From positions 1 to 40,250 of the forward strand of contig CAJUIM010000016.1 in the NCBI GenBank assembly GCA_910586275.1: 40,250 bases of DNA, in the 5' to 3' direction. Source of the stretch: an uncultured Lachnospiraceae bacterium. GTDB taxonomy: Bacteria; Bacillota; Clostridia; Lachnospirales; Lachnospiraceae. Made by a program: the position numbers and the translations under genes. Positions 33,528 through 40,250 of the stretch are shown here, piece by piece (positions within the stretch are counted from its first letter, which is position 1; every line of letters begins with the position of its first letter). The notes below the pieces were generated by a model, which worked only from the letters and a program-made list of their open reading frames with translations, had not been told where the DNA came from and searched no databases.

Positions 33528-34421
33528 TCATACCGCTACCCCGGCCATGTCCAGCAATATCCCTACCGTCACTCCGACCGCATACAGCAAAAGCACTATC
33601 CGTATATTCTCTTTCTTGTCATCGTTCACCCTAAACAGCACCAAAGTTCCCACGCCGCTGCCTACCAGCAGGCCGGCCATCATTACTCCCAGCCTCATAT
33701 ATCCTTCCAAGTAAAGCTGCGTAATAATGACGGATGCGGCACAATTGGGAATCAGCCCCACTACCCCCGCAATCAAATGCCCGGCCACCGGTCTGTCCAA
33801 AATCAGCCCTGCCAAAAAATCGTCCCCTGCCGCTCCAATCATAAAATTAAGTACCAGAGAGCACACAAAAATAAACAGAAATACATGAACGGTATGACGC
33901 ACCGCCGGCCGGAAAATCCCCTCTTCACAATGGCAATGCCCGTGCCTGCATACTTTTCCGCTATCCGCATGCCCTGTTTTTCCTTCCGCCGGCCTCCCTC
34001 CATGGACAGCCCTCTTCCTGCCGATTCCGATAAACACATCCACCAAGAAGCCTGCTGCCATTCCGATCAATACTTTTATCCCTAACAATGCAAAAATAAC
34101 ACGGACGCTCACCTGTTCCGAGATTAATATGGGAAGCATTTCGTCCGAAGTAGAAAGATATATTGCAAGCAGAGTCCCCATAGATATTACCCTGCCTGCA
34201 AACAAATTAGAAGCCGCCGCGGAAAAACCACATTGCGGAAAAGCCCCGAAAACCGCTCCCCAGAAAGCCCCGAATCGACCGGCCCGCGCAATTGTCCCCT
34301 TCGTCTTCTCCCCCATTCTTTGCTCCATATACTCCATGGCAATATATGTAATCAGCAAAAACGGCAAAAGCTTTCCTGAATCCATAAATGCATCTGCAAT
34401 CATTTCCATCATATCCGGCAT
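33528..34421 (-). CDS. Polytopic permease of the ArsP_2 / putative heavy-metal exporter family
   Basis: A membrane protein of 297 residues with about nine hydrophobic segments. The two halves each carry a conserved Cys-containing motif: GAFPQCGFSAAASNL and GLIPNCAASVIITQL, typical of the 10-TM family called ArsP_2 (also annotated as arsenic efflux or putative manganese transporter). The central loop is rich in His and Cys (KVCRHGHCHCEEG), suited to metal binding. ATG 34421 has GGGAGG seven bases upstream; the longer frame to 34526 runs through the promoter. It forms an operon with the Zur-like regulator 9-16 bases downstream, so zinc or a related metal is the probable cargo. Confidence 0.8.
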   Translation of the reverse strand: MPDMMEMIADAFMDSGKLLPFLLITYIAMEYMEQRMGEKTKGTIARAGRFGAFWGAVFGAFPQCGFSAAASNLFAGRVISMGTLLAIYLSTSDEMLPILISEQVSVRVIFALLGIKVLIGMAAGFLVDVFIGIGRKRAVHGGRPAEGKTGHADSGKVCRHGHCHCEEGIFRPAVRHTVHVFLFIFVCSLVLNFMIGAAGDDFLAGLILDRPVAGHLIAGVVGLIPNCAASVIITQLYLEGYMRLGVMMAGLLVGSGVGTLVLFRVNDDKKENIRIVLLLYAVGVTVGILLDMAGVAV

Positions 34422-34437
34422 ACAAACCTCCCTGCAA

Positions 34438-34454
34438 TTGCAACTCATTTGCAA
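34438..34454. promoter_or_regulatory. Probable operator for the Zur-like regulator
   Basis: TTGCAA-N5-TTGCAA; the right half is also the centre of the 12-base perfect palindrome CATTTGCAAATG (34446-34457). It lies just downstream of the predicted transcription start and 17 bases before the permease ATG, a position that fits repression. The binding protein is inferred from gene neighbourhood only. Confidence 0.6.
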
Positions 34455-34467
34455 ATGTGCAGATTCT

Positions 34468-34495
34468 ATCATACCACATATATGCCATCTGTCAA
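34468..34495 (-). promoter_or_regulatory. Promoter of the metal permease-regulator operon
   Basis: The minus strand has -35 TTGACA (34490-34495), a 16-base spacer and -10 TATGAT (34468-34473). The start would fall near 34461, directly beside the TTGCAA-N5-TTGCAA site. Confidence 0.7.
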
Positions 34496-34547
34496 CTCCT
34501 GTCATAACCGTGCCACAGAAATTCATTTTCGGTTTTGCGCCTGCAAA

Positions 34548-35426
34548 TCACAAATCCGCCTCATTCACAAATACTCCCTTCAGCCGCTCCATCCCAAACC
34601 GTTTCGTAAACCATTCGCATTTACACAGAAACAAGTAATAAATATTCAGTCCGCAGCCATGTATTGTTTCGAAATTACCCTGTCCCTTTGAAATAATGAC
34701 ATCGGCAGCATTTACCGCATCCAAAGCCTCCCTGCCCAGCAGTCTCAGCTGTGTGCCCGCCACCCCATTTCCGTTCCCGATTACCTTTACCATATCGGTA
34801 AGCCCTACATCTTCCGCATCCTTTCGCACCGCATCATTCAGCACAGGAATTTCCCTTACGATAACCGTTATATGAATCTTAGGATACTGCTCCCCCAATA
34901 TCTTAATCAACAATTTATCGGCCACAATCTCACCGCAGTTATCGGCCAGATATACCACCTCTGTTGCCTCCCTCAAGTCTCTGCGCAGCCGCCGGAAAGT
35001 ATCTTCCTCCAGCACTTCCCCTTTTGCATCCCTGAGCAGTTCCAGCAAAGTCCCTTCCTCCACACGGTTCATTGCCCCATAGTCAATATAGTTTCCCGTC
35101 CTTGCATAATTAACAGCATTCCTCAGCACATCCTCCTCATTGCTTCCCGAACGAATATCCTTTTCCAATTCCGGTTCCAATTTCAGCATCAGCCGATTAA
35201 ACTCCCTTTTCTCCCTTTCATAATCGGGAAGTTCCCCAAAATAGCGTTTATAAACCATATTGATTTCATAAACCAAATACGGCGCAGTGGCATCTTCCTC
35301 TGCCGCCGCTATAATACCCGCCACTTCCTTTAAATAAGAAGATTTAATATCCTCATTCTCCATATCCCTAATCTTCTCTTCCTGCCTATCCATAATGCAC
35401 CTAATACACATTGCACTGATTTTCAT
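34548..35426 (-). CDS. DUF89 / ARMT1-like damage-control phosphatase family protein
   Basis: A 292-residue member of the DUF89 family, metal-dependent phosphatases believed to destroy damaged or excess phosphometabolites. The conserved cysteines near the start (MCIRCIMDRQ) place it in the subgroup with an N-terminal CxxC. The metal site block LADNCGEIVADKLLI (about 182-196) and SKGQGNFET (about 252-260) are intact. The substrate is not known. GGGGGC lies before the ATG. Its neighbours give no pathway hint. Length is normal for the bacterial branch. Confidence 0.88.
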   Translation of the reverse strand: MKISAMCIRCIMDRQEEKIRDMENEDIKSSYLKEVAGIIAAAEEDATAPYLVYEINMVYKRYFGELPDYEREKREFNRLMLKLEPELEKDIRSGSNEEDVLRNAVNYARTGNYIDYGAMNRVEEGTLLELLRDAKGEVLEEDTFRRLRRDLREATEVVYLADNCGEIVADKLLIKILGEQYPKIHITVIVREIPVLNDAVRKDAEDVGLTDMVKVIGNGNGVAGTQLRLLGREALDAVNAADVIISKGQGNFETIHGCGLNIYYLFLCKCEWFTKRFGMERLKGVFVNEADL

Positions 35427-35438
35427 CCCTATGCCCCC

Positions 35439-35597
35439 TTACCCTGCTCCATATTTTTCTCCACAGAATCCACGCACTCCGACACCGGAACATTCTGCAT
35501 TCAATACCGCATATCCACACTCAATATAATAATGCACGATAATGAAGCCAAGTGCAACACCTATATAAATGCCCCCACAGAAATTAATTGTAAACAT
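35439..35597 (-). CDS. Possible small hydrophobic protein (doubtful)
   Basis: In the 262 bases between the DUF89 gene and the next gene, one frame from ATG 35597 encodes 52 residues beginning MFTINFCGGIYIGVAL, with one hydrophobic segment and four cysteines, and ending KYGAG. The ribosome site is poor (GCAGGCG). The frame continues upstream into the 72-residue gene's territory. I do not recognise the sequence. It may be chance, although no other feature explains the gap. Confidence 0.22.
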   Translation of the reverse strand: MFTINFCGGIYIGVALGFIIVHYYIECGYAVLNAECSGVGVRGFCGEKYGAG

Positions 35598-35688
35598 TAC
35601 GCCTGCTGCAGCATTTCCGTTAAGAAAATCAGGACGGCTAACACAGACCGGCAAGGAAAGGAAGGCACAAACCTCCCTTTCCGTAGTT

Positions 35689-35907
35689 TCATCCAATGCC
35701 CGGCCCCATAAAACCGTTAAAAATATCCGTGTCATCCTCCGCCAGCGCACTGACAATACGGTCCATTTCCCGTTTGGACTTCGCATCCCTGCTTCTGGCA
35801 ATTGCCTGTTCTTTTTCCGCTTCGGTCATATTCGAAAATCGTTCCATCGCTTTCTGGTTCATGGCAAGAGAAAGCCCAAATCCGATCGGCAGCTGTTGAT
35901 TATCCAT
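35689..35907 (-). CDS. Small conserved-looking protein of unknown function
   Basis: A 72-residue, charged, helical protein: MDNQQLPIGFGLSLAMNQ, then ERFSNMTEAEKEQAIARSRD and a C-terminal MGPGIG. I recognise the general type (a small clostridial protein beginning with a xLPIGFG motif) but no function. ATG 35907 has GAGAGGAGA at a good distance; the open frame to 35976 lacks a site. No signal or membrane segment. It is the first gene downstream of a weak minus-strand promoter at about 36000-36030. Confidence 0.7.
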   Translation of the reverse strand: MDNQQLPIGFGLSLAMNQKAMERFSNMTEAEKEQAIARSRDAKSKREMDRIVSALAEDDTDIFNGFMGPGIG

Positions 35908-36001
35908 ATATATTCTCCTCTCAAATACCATTTTTACGGTTCCGTACTTAGTATTTGAAAAAAAGACTGCTATCATTCCTTAAATTAATATTAAATTTCC
36001 T

Positions 36002-36029
36002 AAAATATTAAAAAAAAACGATATTTCAA
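36002..36029 (-). promoter_or_regulatory. Possible promoter for the small unknown gene
   Basis: The minus strand has -35 TTGAAA (36024-36029), a 16-base spacer and -10 TATTTT (36002-36007) in a strongly A/T-rich tract. Both boxes deviate from consensus, and such matches are easy in A/T-rich DNA. Confidence 0.35.
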
Positions 36030-36079
36030 ATTGTGCTTTAAGAAAAAAAGCGTATAATAGAGTAAGAAAAAGATTCTTG

Positions 36080-36108
36080 TTTACAAAAACAGAATAAAGC
36101 AGTATTAT
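36080..36108 (+). promoter_or_regulatory. Promoter of the VanZ-like gene
   Basis: -35 TTTACA (36080-36085), a 17-base spacer and -10 TATTAT (36103-36108). It lies about 47 bases before the ATG. Confidence 0.6.
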
Positions 36109-36154
36109 ACTTAATTAGGTCATATTGGCAAATATTTATACCGGGAGGATAAAA

Positions 36155-36817
36155 ATGTCTGATTTCACTGTACTGTGTGTCAACACATTTGCTGCATATA
36201 TAGGAGTTATACCGTTTCTCATCATTATACAGATTTTCTGTATCCGATTTAGGCTGCCAAAGAGGCATCAATTCGGGCTGTATTTGTATGCCTTGACAAT
36301 ATGCCTTATTTTGATGGCTGTAGACACGCCCTCCCTATACCAGATTAATTTTTATCCGTCTTTCAATTTTATACCTTTCAGCGGCTTTACTGACAATCTG
36401 AGCCACTACCTGAAAGGCTTTCTTGTTTTCATCCCGTTCGGGCTGCTGATGCCTACTTTATGGAAACAGTTCCAGCCTGCAAAGACCACCATCTTTTACG
36501 GATTTCTGTTTTCCTTTTTGATTGAACTCTCTCAGATTTTTTGTCTGGAAACCAGTGCCACCACCGATGTCACTGACCTGATCGTAAATATATCGGGAAC
36601 ATTAATAGGATATTTCATCTTTTCACAGATTCGCCATATGCGTTTCATGGGACGTATGTGCCTCTGTCCCGGAGATACCCGCCGAAAGGGACTTTCTAAG
36701 TGGGAAGCCTGCATTTACTTCTTCACTCCTTGGCTGGTAACTTTTATCCTGACCCCTTTTATCTCAAACCAGATTTGGAATATTGTATGGAACTATGCAT
36801 TAGGAATGCCGATATGA
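36155..36817 (+). CDS. VanZ family membrane protein
   Basis: A 220-residue polytopic protein with about five membrane segments. The VanZ pattern is clear: NFIPFSGF, then KGFLVFIPFGLLMPTLW, and FLIELSQIF followed by TDVTDLIVNISGTLIGY. VanZ itself gives low-level teicoplanin resistance in enterococci, but most chromosomal homologues have no known role, and no van genes are near. GGGAGG lies six bases before ATG 36155. Monocistronic: own promoter and a strong terminator. Resistance should not be inferred. Confidence 0.88.
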   Translation: MSDFTVLCVNTFAAYIGVIPFLIIIQIFCIRFRLPKRHQFGLYLYALTICLILMAVDTPSLYQINFYPSFNFIPFSGFTDNLSHYLKGFLVFIPFGLLMPTLWKQFQPAKTTIFYGFLFSFLIELSQIFCLETSATTDVTDLIVNISGTLIGYFIFSQIRHMRFMGRMCLCPGDTRRKGLSKWEACIYFFTPWLVTFILTPFISNQIWNIVWNYALGMPI

Positions 36818-36880
36818 CACAATGCCATTCACGAAAGCCGCTGCCCGCGGCAGGAATCATGTCTCTTATCCGGATCTTCG

Positions 36881-36925
36881 AAAAACGCTCTAAGACACTG
36901 TATTTCAGTGCCTTAGAGCGTTTTT
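36881..36925. terminator. Strong bidirectional terminator between the VanZ-like and RlmI-like genes
   Basis: Arms of 20 bases (36881-36900 and 36906-36925), with a single mismatch, enclose TATTT. The arms start with AAAAA and end with TTTTT, so the hairpin has a U-tract in either direction. It serves the VanZ-like gene (plus) and, 65 bases away, the RlmI-like gene (minus). Confidence 0.92.
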
Positions 36926-36989
36926 GAAAATTGTTTTCCGGCAGATGTGCATCACAATTTACGGAAGATTTGCGCCGAAATTTCACAGT

Positions 36990-38192
36990 CTACTTCTCTT
37001 CACAAACCTGAAAAATATAAAACTTCAAATAATAAGATTCCTCCGCCGCCCATAAAAAGGGGTGATCCGGAGCCTGCGTGCGGAACTCTGTCTGACGCAG
37101 TCTCTTATGTGCCCCTCTGGCTGCTTCCTTTATTGTCTTAGCCAGAAGTTCCGGCTCCATAAAATGGGAACAGGAACAGGTGGCAAGAAAGCCGCCGTCC
37201 CTCACCAGCCGCATTCCCCGCAGATTAATCTCACGGTATCCTTTTACCGCATTTTTTACAGAGTTTCTGGATTTTGTGAATGCGGGCGGATCTAAAATGA
37301 CAATGTCAAATTTTTCCCCTCTTTTTTCCAGTTCCGGCAGAAGTTCAAACACATCGGCGCATATAAATTTGACGGTTCCCTCCAAACGGTTCAGTTCGGC
37401 ATTTTCTTCTGCCTGCCTAACGGCAGCTGCAGAAGCATCCACCCCTAATACGGAAGCAGCGCCGGCAATCCCTGCATTAAGGGCAAATGACCCGGTATGG
37501 GTAAAACAGTCCAATACCCTTTTCCCTTTACATAATCTCTGAACGGCTGCACGGTTATTTTTCTGATCCAGAAAAAAGCCCGTCTTCTGCCCGTCCTCCA
37601 CGTCCACTATATATTTCACTCTGTTTTCTTCGATTTTCACTTTCGTATCAAAGGAATCCCCGATAAATCCTTTAAACGGCTCCATCCCTTCTTTCTTCCT
37701 TACACTTGCATCGCTTCTTTCATATATGCCGCGGACTATGATTCCGTCCTCGGCAAGTACCTTTTTCAGTTTCTGCAAAATCACAGGCTTCAGCTTATCA
37801 ATGCCCAATGCCAGCGATTCCACCACTAAGACATCCGAAAATTTGTCAATGACAATACCCGGCAGGAAATCCGCCTCTCCGAAAACAATGCGACAGCAAG
37901 ACGTGTCAATTACCTGTTTCCGGTATTCCCATGCCCTGCGCACCCTTTCCTCCAGAAATTCCTCTGTAATCCGGCTGTCTTTCCGTCTGGACAATATACG
38001 CACGGTAATTTTTGAATTTGTATTGATAAATCCATATCCCATAAAATAGCCGTCAAAATCATGGACCGCCACAATGTCCCCGTTTCGGAATTCCCCCTTG
38101 ACAGAATCTATTTCATTGTCAAAGATCCACATTCCTCCGGCCTTCAGCATCCTGCCCTCACCCTTTTTCAATGTAACTACTGCTTCATCCAT
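36990..38192 (-). CDS. Class I SAM-dependent rRNA methyltransferase, RlmI-like
   Basis: A 400-residue protein of the COG1092 family that includes RlmI (23S rRNA m5C1962). A PUA-type RNA-binding domain forms the first ~80 residues (GRMLKAGGMWIFDNEID, GDIVAVHDFDG); then the EEH/linker region, and the Rossmann methyltransferase with VLDCFTHTGSFALNAG, VLGVDAS, and the catalytic DPPAFTKSRNS. CSCSHFM contains the catalytic cysteine region. ATG 38192 has AAAGGGAG upstream; the frame is open to 38252 without a site. The rRNA target is by homology only. Confidence 0.9.
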   Translation of the reverse strand: MDEAVVTLKKGEGRMLKAGGMWIFDNEIDSVKGEFRNGDIVAVHDFDGYFMGYGFINTNSKITVRILSRRKDSRITEEFLEERVRRAWEYRKQVIDTSCCRIVFGEADFLPGIVIDKFSDVLVVESLALGIDKLKPVILQKLKKVLAEDGIIVRGIYERSDASVRKKEGMEPFKGFIGDSFDTKVKIEENRVKYIVDVEDGQKTGFFLDQKNNRAAVQRLCKGKRVLDCFTHTGSFALNAGIAGAASVLGVDASAAAVRQAEENAELNRLEGTVKFICADVFELLPELEKRGEKFDIVILDPPAFTKSRNSVKNAVKGYREINLRGMRLVRDGGFLATCSCSHFMEPELLAKTIKEAARGAHKRLRQTEFRTQAPDHPFLWAAEESYYLKFYIFQVCEEK

Positions 38193-38266
38193 CGTATCAT
38201 CTCCCTTTCCCGTGCCGATAAGCACCTTGACTCCGTTATTTTCCGCAACCATTTATTATAAGTAAA

Positions 38267-39622
38267 TCAATTTCTCCATTGCGCCTCCACCTTCCTCATG
38301 CGGACGAAATAACTGCTGGCCAATATGACATCCGCTCCTGCCCAAGCCAATATTTCCGCATAAAAGATTCCTTCTTCTCCTATCAGCATGGGAAGCAGGA
38401 TCGCCGTCCCGGTTCTCATTATGAACTCCGCCACTCCGGATGCCATAGGAAGCACTGTATCTCCCATGCCCTGCAGGGCAGACCTCACCACATGCAGAAT
38501 ATACAGCACAGGCAGAAAAACACTCATGATTGCCAGATAGTGATAAGCAATTCCCATAGTCAGTTCTGCCTCTTCCGGACTGCCGGATATGAACCACCCC
38601 AAAATCTGATGCCCAAACAGAAGCATGCCTGCCGCTATCACTGCGGAAGTCAGCAGCGCAACCCCCAAGGCGGCACGCATCCCCTTCCTTATCCTGTCTA
38701 CATGACCTGCCCCCAGATTCTGTCCGACATAAGTAATCATCGCATAGCCATAAGAAGTCGCCGCCACCTCCAATACTCCGTAAAGCTTATTCGTAGCCGT
38801 GAAGCCGGCGATGAAAATAACGCCGAATCCATTCACCACCGCCTGTACAATCATTCCTCCTACGGATATAATGGCATTTTGGAATGCCATAGGCAAGCCA
38901 AGGAAAATCAGCTTTTTAACTAATGGCGCATCCGGCCTGCAGTCTGCTTTCCCCAATGCCAATATCTCTATTTTGCGTATATGTAAATAGCAGTATATGC
39001 CTGAACTGAACTGGGCAATCACGGTGGCCCCCGCCGCCCCTGCAATCCCCCATCCAAACAGCATGACAAAAACAAGATCCAATACAATATTGATGGCGGC
39101 CGCCATAATCATGGCATGCAGAGGAGTTTTTCCGTCCCCTAATGCACGCAATACCGAAGCCAAAAGATTATAGGCCATCACAACAGGTATTCCCGCAAAC
39201 ATAATACGCAGATACAGCAATGACTGACCCATAATGGCTTCCGGAGTCTGCAGCAGGCGCAGCAATGACAGTACAGCTGCTTCTCCCAAAATCAGTAGTG
39301 CCACCGCACTTACCGCTGACAACAGAATGGCATTCCCCACCACTTTCTTCAGCCTCTGTATATTCCCGGCGCCAAACTCCTGAGCCATCAAAATGGAAAA
39401 TCCTTGGGCAAACCCCTGAATAATACCAAGCATCATCCAATTCAGCCAATCCGAAGCGCCCAATGCCGCCAGCGCATTCACTCCTAATACCTGTCCCACC
39501 ACCATAGTATCCACTACCGTATATAATTGCTGGAACACATTGCCTATCATCAGAGGAAGCGCAAATGAAAAAATAAGTTTCAGCGGCTTTCCTTTCGTCA
39601 TGCTTTTAATATTTGCTGCCAT
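38267..39622 (-). CDS. MATE family efflux transporter
   Basis: A 12-segment cation/drug antiporter. The start of the protein (TKGKPLKLIFSFALPLMIGN, then QQLYTVVDTMVVGQVLG) and the second half's GLPMAFQNAIISVGGMIVQ show the paired MATE halves; AQGFSILMAQEFGAGN is the loop after TM2. About 451 residues, normal for the family. The substrate is not predictable. Start: ATG 39622 (GGAGG 12 bases before) or 39634 (adjacent GGGAGG) are both open; the family's consensus starts close to these. 75 bases separate it from the RlmI-like gene, so they may be co-transcribed. Confidence 0.92.
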   Translation of the reverse strand: MAANIKSMTKGKPLKLIFSFALPLMIGNVFQQLYTVVDTMVVGQVLGVNALAALGASDWLNWMMLGIIQGFAQGFSILMAQEFGAGNIQRLKKVVGNAILLSAVSAVALLILGEAAVLSLLRLLQTPEAIMGQSLLYLRIMFAGIPVVMAYNLLASVLRALGDGKTPLHAMIMAAAINIVLDLVFVMLFGWGIAGAAGATVIAQFSSGIYCYLHIRKIEILALGKADCRPDAPLVKKLIFLGLPMAFQNAIISVGGMIVQAVVNGFGVIFIAGFTATNKLYGVLEVAATSYGYAMITYVGQNLGAGHVDRIRKGMRAALGVALLTSAVIAAGMLLFGHQILGWFISGSPEEAELTMGIAYHYLAIMSVFLPVLYILHVVRSALQGMGDTVLPMASGVAEFIMRTGTAILLPMLIGEEGIFYAEILAWAGADVILASSYFVRMRKVEAQWRN

Positions 39623-39710
39623 TGCCTTTACCATCCTCCCTATATTACCGCCCAAAAACAGCCATGTAACCGAATTATATCAAATTATTAAAAAATGTAC
39701 AGCATAAACA

Positions 39711-39740
39711 TTGACAAACGGGTATAAAATATTGTATTAT
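39711..39740 (+). promoter_or_regulatory. Promoter of the tRNA-Pro region
   Basis: -35 TTGACA (39711-39716), an 18-base spacer and -10 TATTAT (39735-39740); a TATAAT at 39738-39743 is too far. It is upstream of both the decayed and the intact tRNA. Confidence 0.65.
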
Positions 39741-39768
39741 AATAGTCGTTGCAGGACAAAGCAATAAA

Positions 39769-39912
<144 letters not shown>

Positions 39913-39922
39913 TTTTTCCTTG

Positions 39923-39957
39923 AAAATACGGGCTTTTTTGAAAGTCCGTATTTTTTT
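39923..39957 (+). terminator. Terminator after tRNA-Pro
   Basis: AAATACGGGCTTT and AAAGTCCGTATTT form a 13-bp stem (one G-U) around a 4-base loop and run into TTTTTTT. Confidence 0.85.
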
Positions 39958-40250
39958 GCTGTCATTTTTTTACTGAAGATTTAGACGTGGGAAAGATTTT
40001 TTGACTGTAAAAAAGGGAGTGTGCCACGGATTGAAAAAGGGTACGTTCCAACAAAGTTCCAACAAAATTTAAGATAATGTATGCCAGAGGGTTTTAAAAA
40101 GGGGTCTGGGGGTGGTCTGGGGGAAAATACTGTATGAAATATTTGGACGTAGTTTAAGGGGAAATAGAGAGGATGGAGAGGGTTCCAACAGTTGGGTGAG
40201 GATTGGGGCCTCTATGTGAGTGAAAAAGAGCCAGTTTCAAATGTTTCAAA
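39958..40250. other. Gene-free right edge with short tandem repeats and a G-rich tract
   Basis: No open frame with a ribosome site is seen on either strand. It contains GTTCCAACAAA twice in tandem (40045-40066), GTTCCAACA again at 40182, the palindrome CCAACAGTTGG at 40185-40195, and GGTCTGGGGG twice (40103-40112 and 40114-40123). It may be the non-coding flank of something beyond the edge. Confidence 0.5.

Noticed and set aside
35598..35801. The upstream extension of the doubtful small frame, overlapping the 72-residue gene.
   Set aside because: It overlaps a gene with a good ribosome site in another frame and shows no pattern of its own.
36155..36817. VanZ-like gene as a glycopeptide resistance gene.
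   Set aside because: No other van gene is present and chromosomal VanZ homologues are common without resistance.
40020..40105. VPTKF-like peptide in one frame, as a tail of a tyrosine integrase beside the tRNA.
   Set aside because: The frame is interrupted just upstream and the similarity is only a few residues; the tandem repeat explains it as well.

Overview
The window looks like chromosome of a flagellated, spore-forming-lineage Firmicute of the Lachnospiraceae type. Evidence: moderate GC with AT-rich intergenic gaps, Shine-Dalgarno sequences of the AGGAGG kind before most genes, consensus TTGACA/TATAAT promoters, tRNA genes without encoded CCA, a Lachnospiraceae-style flagellin N-terminus, a BofA-family protein next to a YaaL-like DUF2508 protein, and a tad pilus locus without a secretin, as expected for a single-membrane cell. 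The species cannot be named from the sequence. No insertion sequence, phage gene or CRISPR array was seen.

Left part (1-5400, all minus strand). The left edge is the promoter and leader region of an rRNA operon whose genes lie outside the window: two near-identical tandem promoters point left. tRNA-Ser(GCU) lies just upstream with its own consensus promoter. Then come, in transcription order from right to left, a rhomboid protease, a flavodoxin-like/SCP2 fusion, a HIT hydrolase, the two subunits of class I fumarase, and a PlsC acyltransferase.

Tad pilus block (5399-15520, minus strand). One predicted promoter at about 15500 can drive a tightly packed operon: prepilin peptidase 1, TadZ-like ATPase with a degenerate P-loop, CpaF/TadA ATPase, TadB, TadC, Flp-type pilin, DUF5702 protein, TadE-like protein 2, prepilin peptidase 2, TadE-like protein 1, and a membrane FHA protein. 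TadC carries an Ig-like domain between its membrane segments, and TadE-like protein 2 ends in two probable zinc-binding repeats. These are the most unusual features of the block.

Middle (15550-26490). bofA and a divergent DUF2508 gene separate the pilus block from a flagellar group (FliS-like chaperone, flagellin, and a very large DUF6240 protein with a FliK-like C-terminal region). Upstream of these, on the same strand, are glycogen branching enzyme and a 1037-residue TPR protein whose C-terminus looks like a catalytically dead CbbX/SpoVK-type AAA+ domain.

Right part (26580-40250). RsmA and TatD (minus); tRNA-Lys(CUU), a GNAT acetyltransferase and RarA (plus); a NYN/LOTUS-like protein, a Rieske-type FAD oxidoreductase, a Zur-like regulator with its heavy-metal permease and a probable operator, a DUF89 protein and a small unknown protein (minus); VanZ-like protein (plus); RlmI-like methyltransferase and a MATE transporter (minus); and tRNA-Pro(CGG) preceded by a decayed tandem copy of itself. 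The last 300 bases hold no recognisable gene but contain two short tandem repeats, both with an 11-base period, and a G-rich tract.
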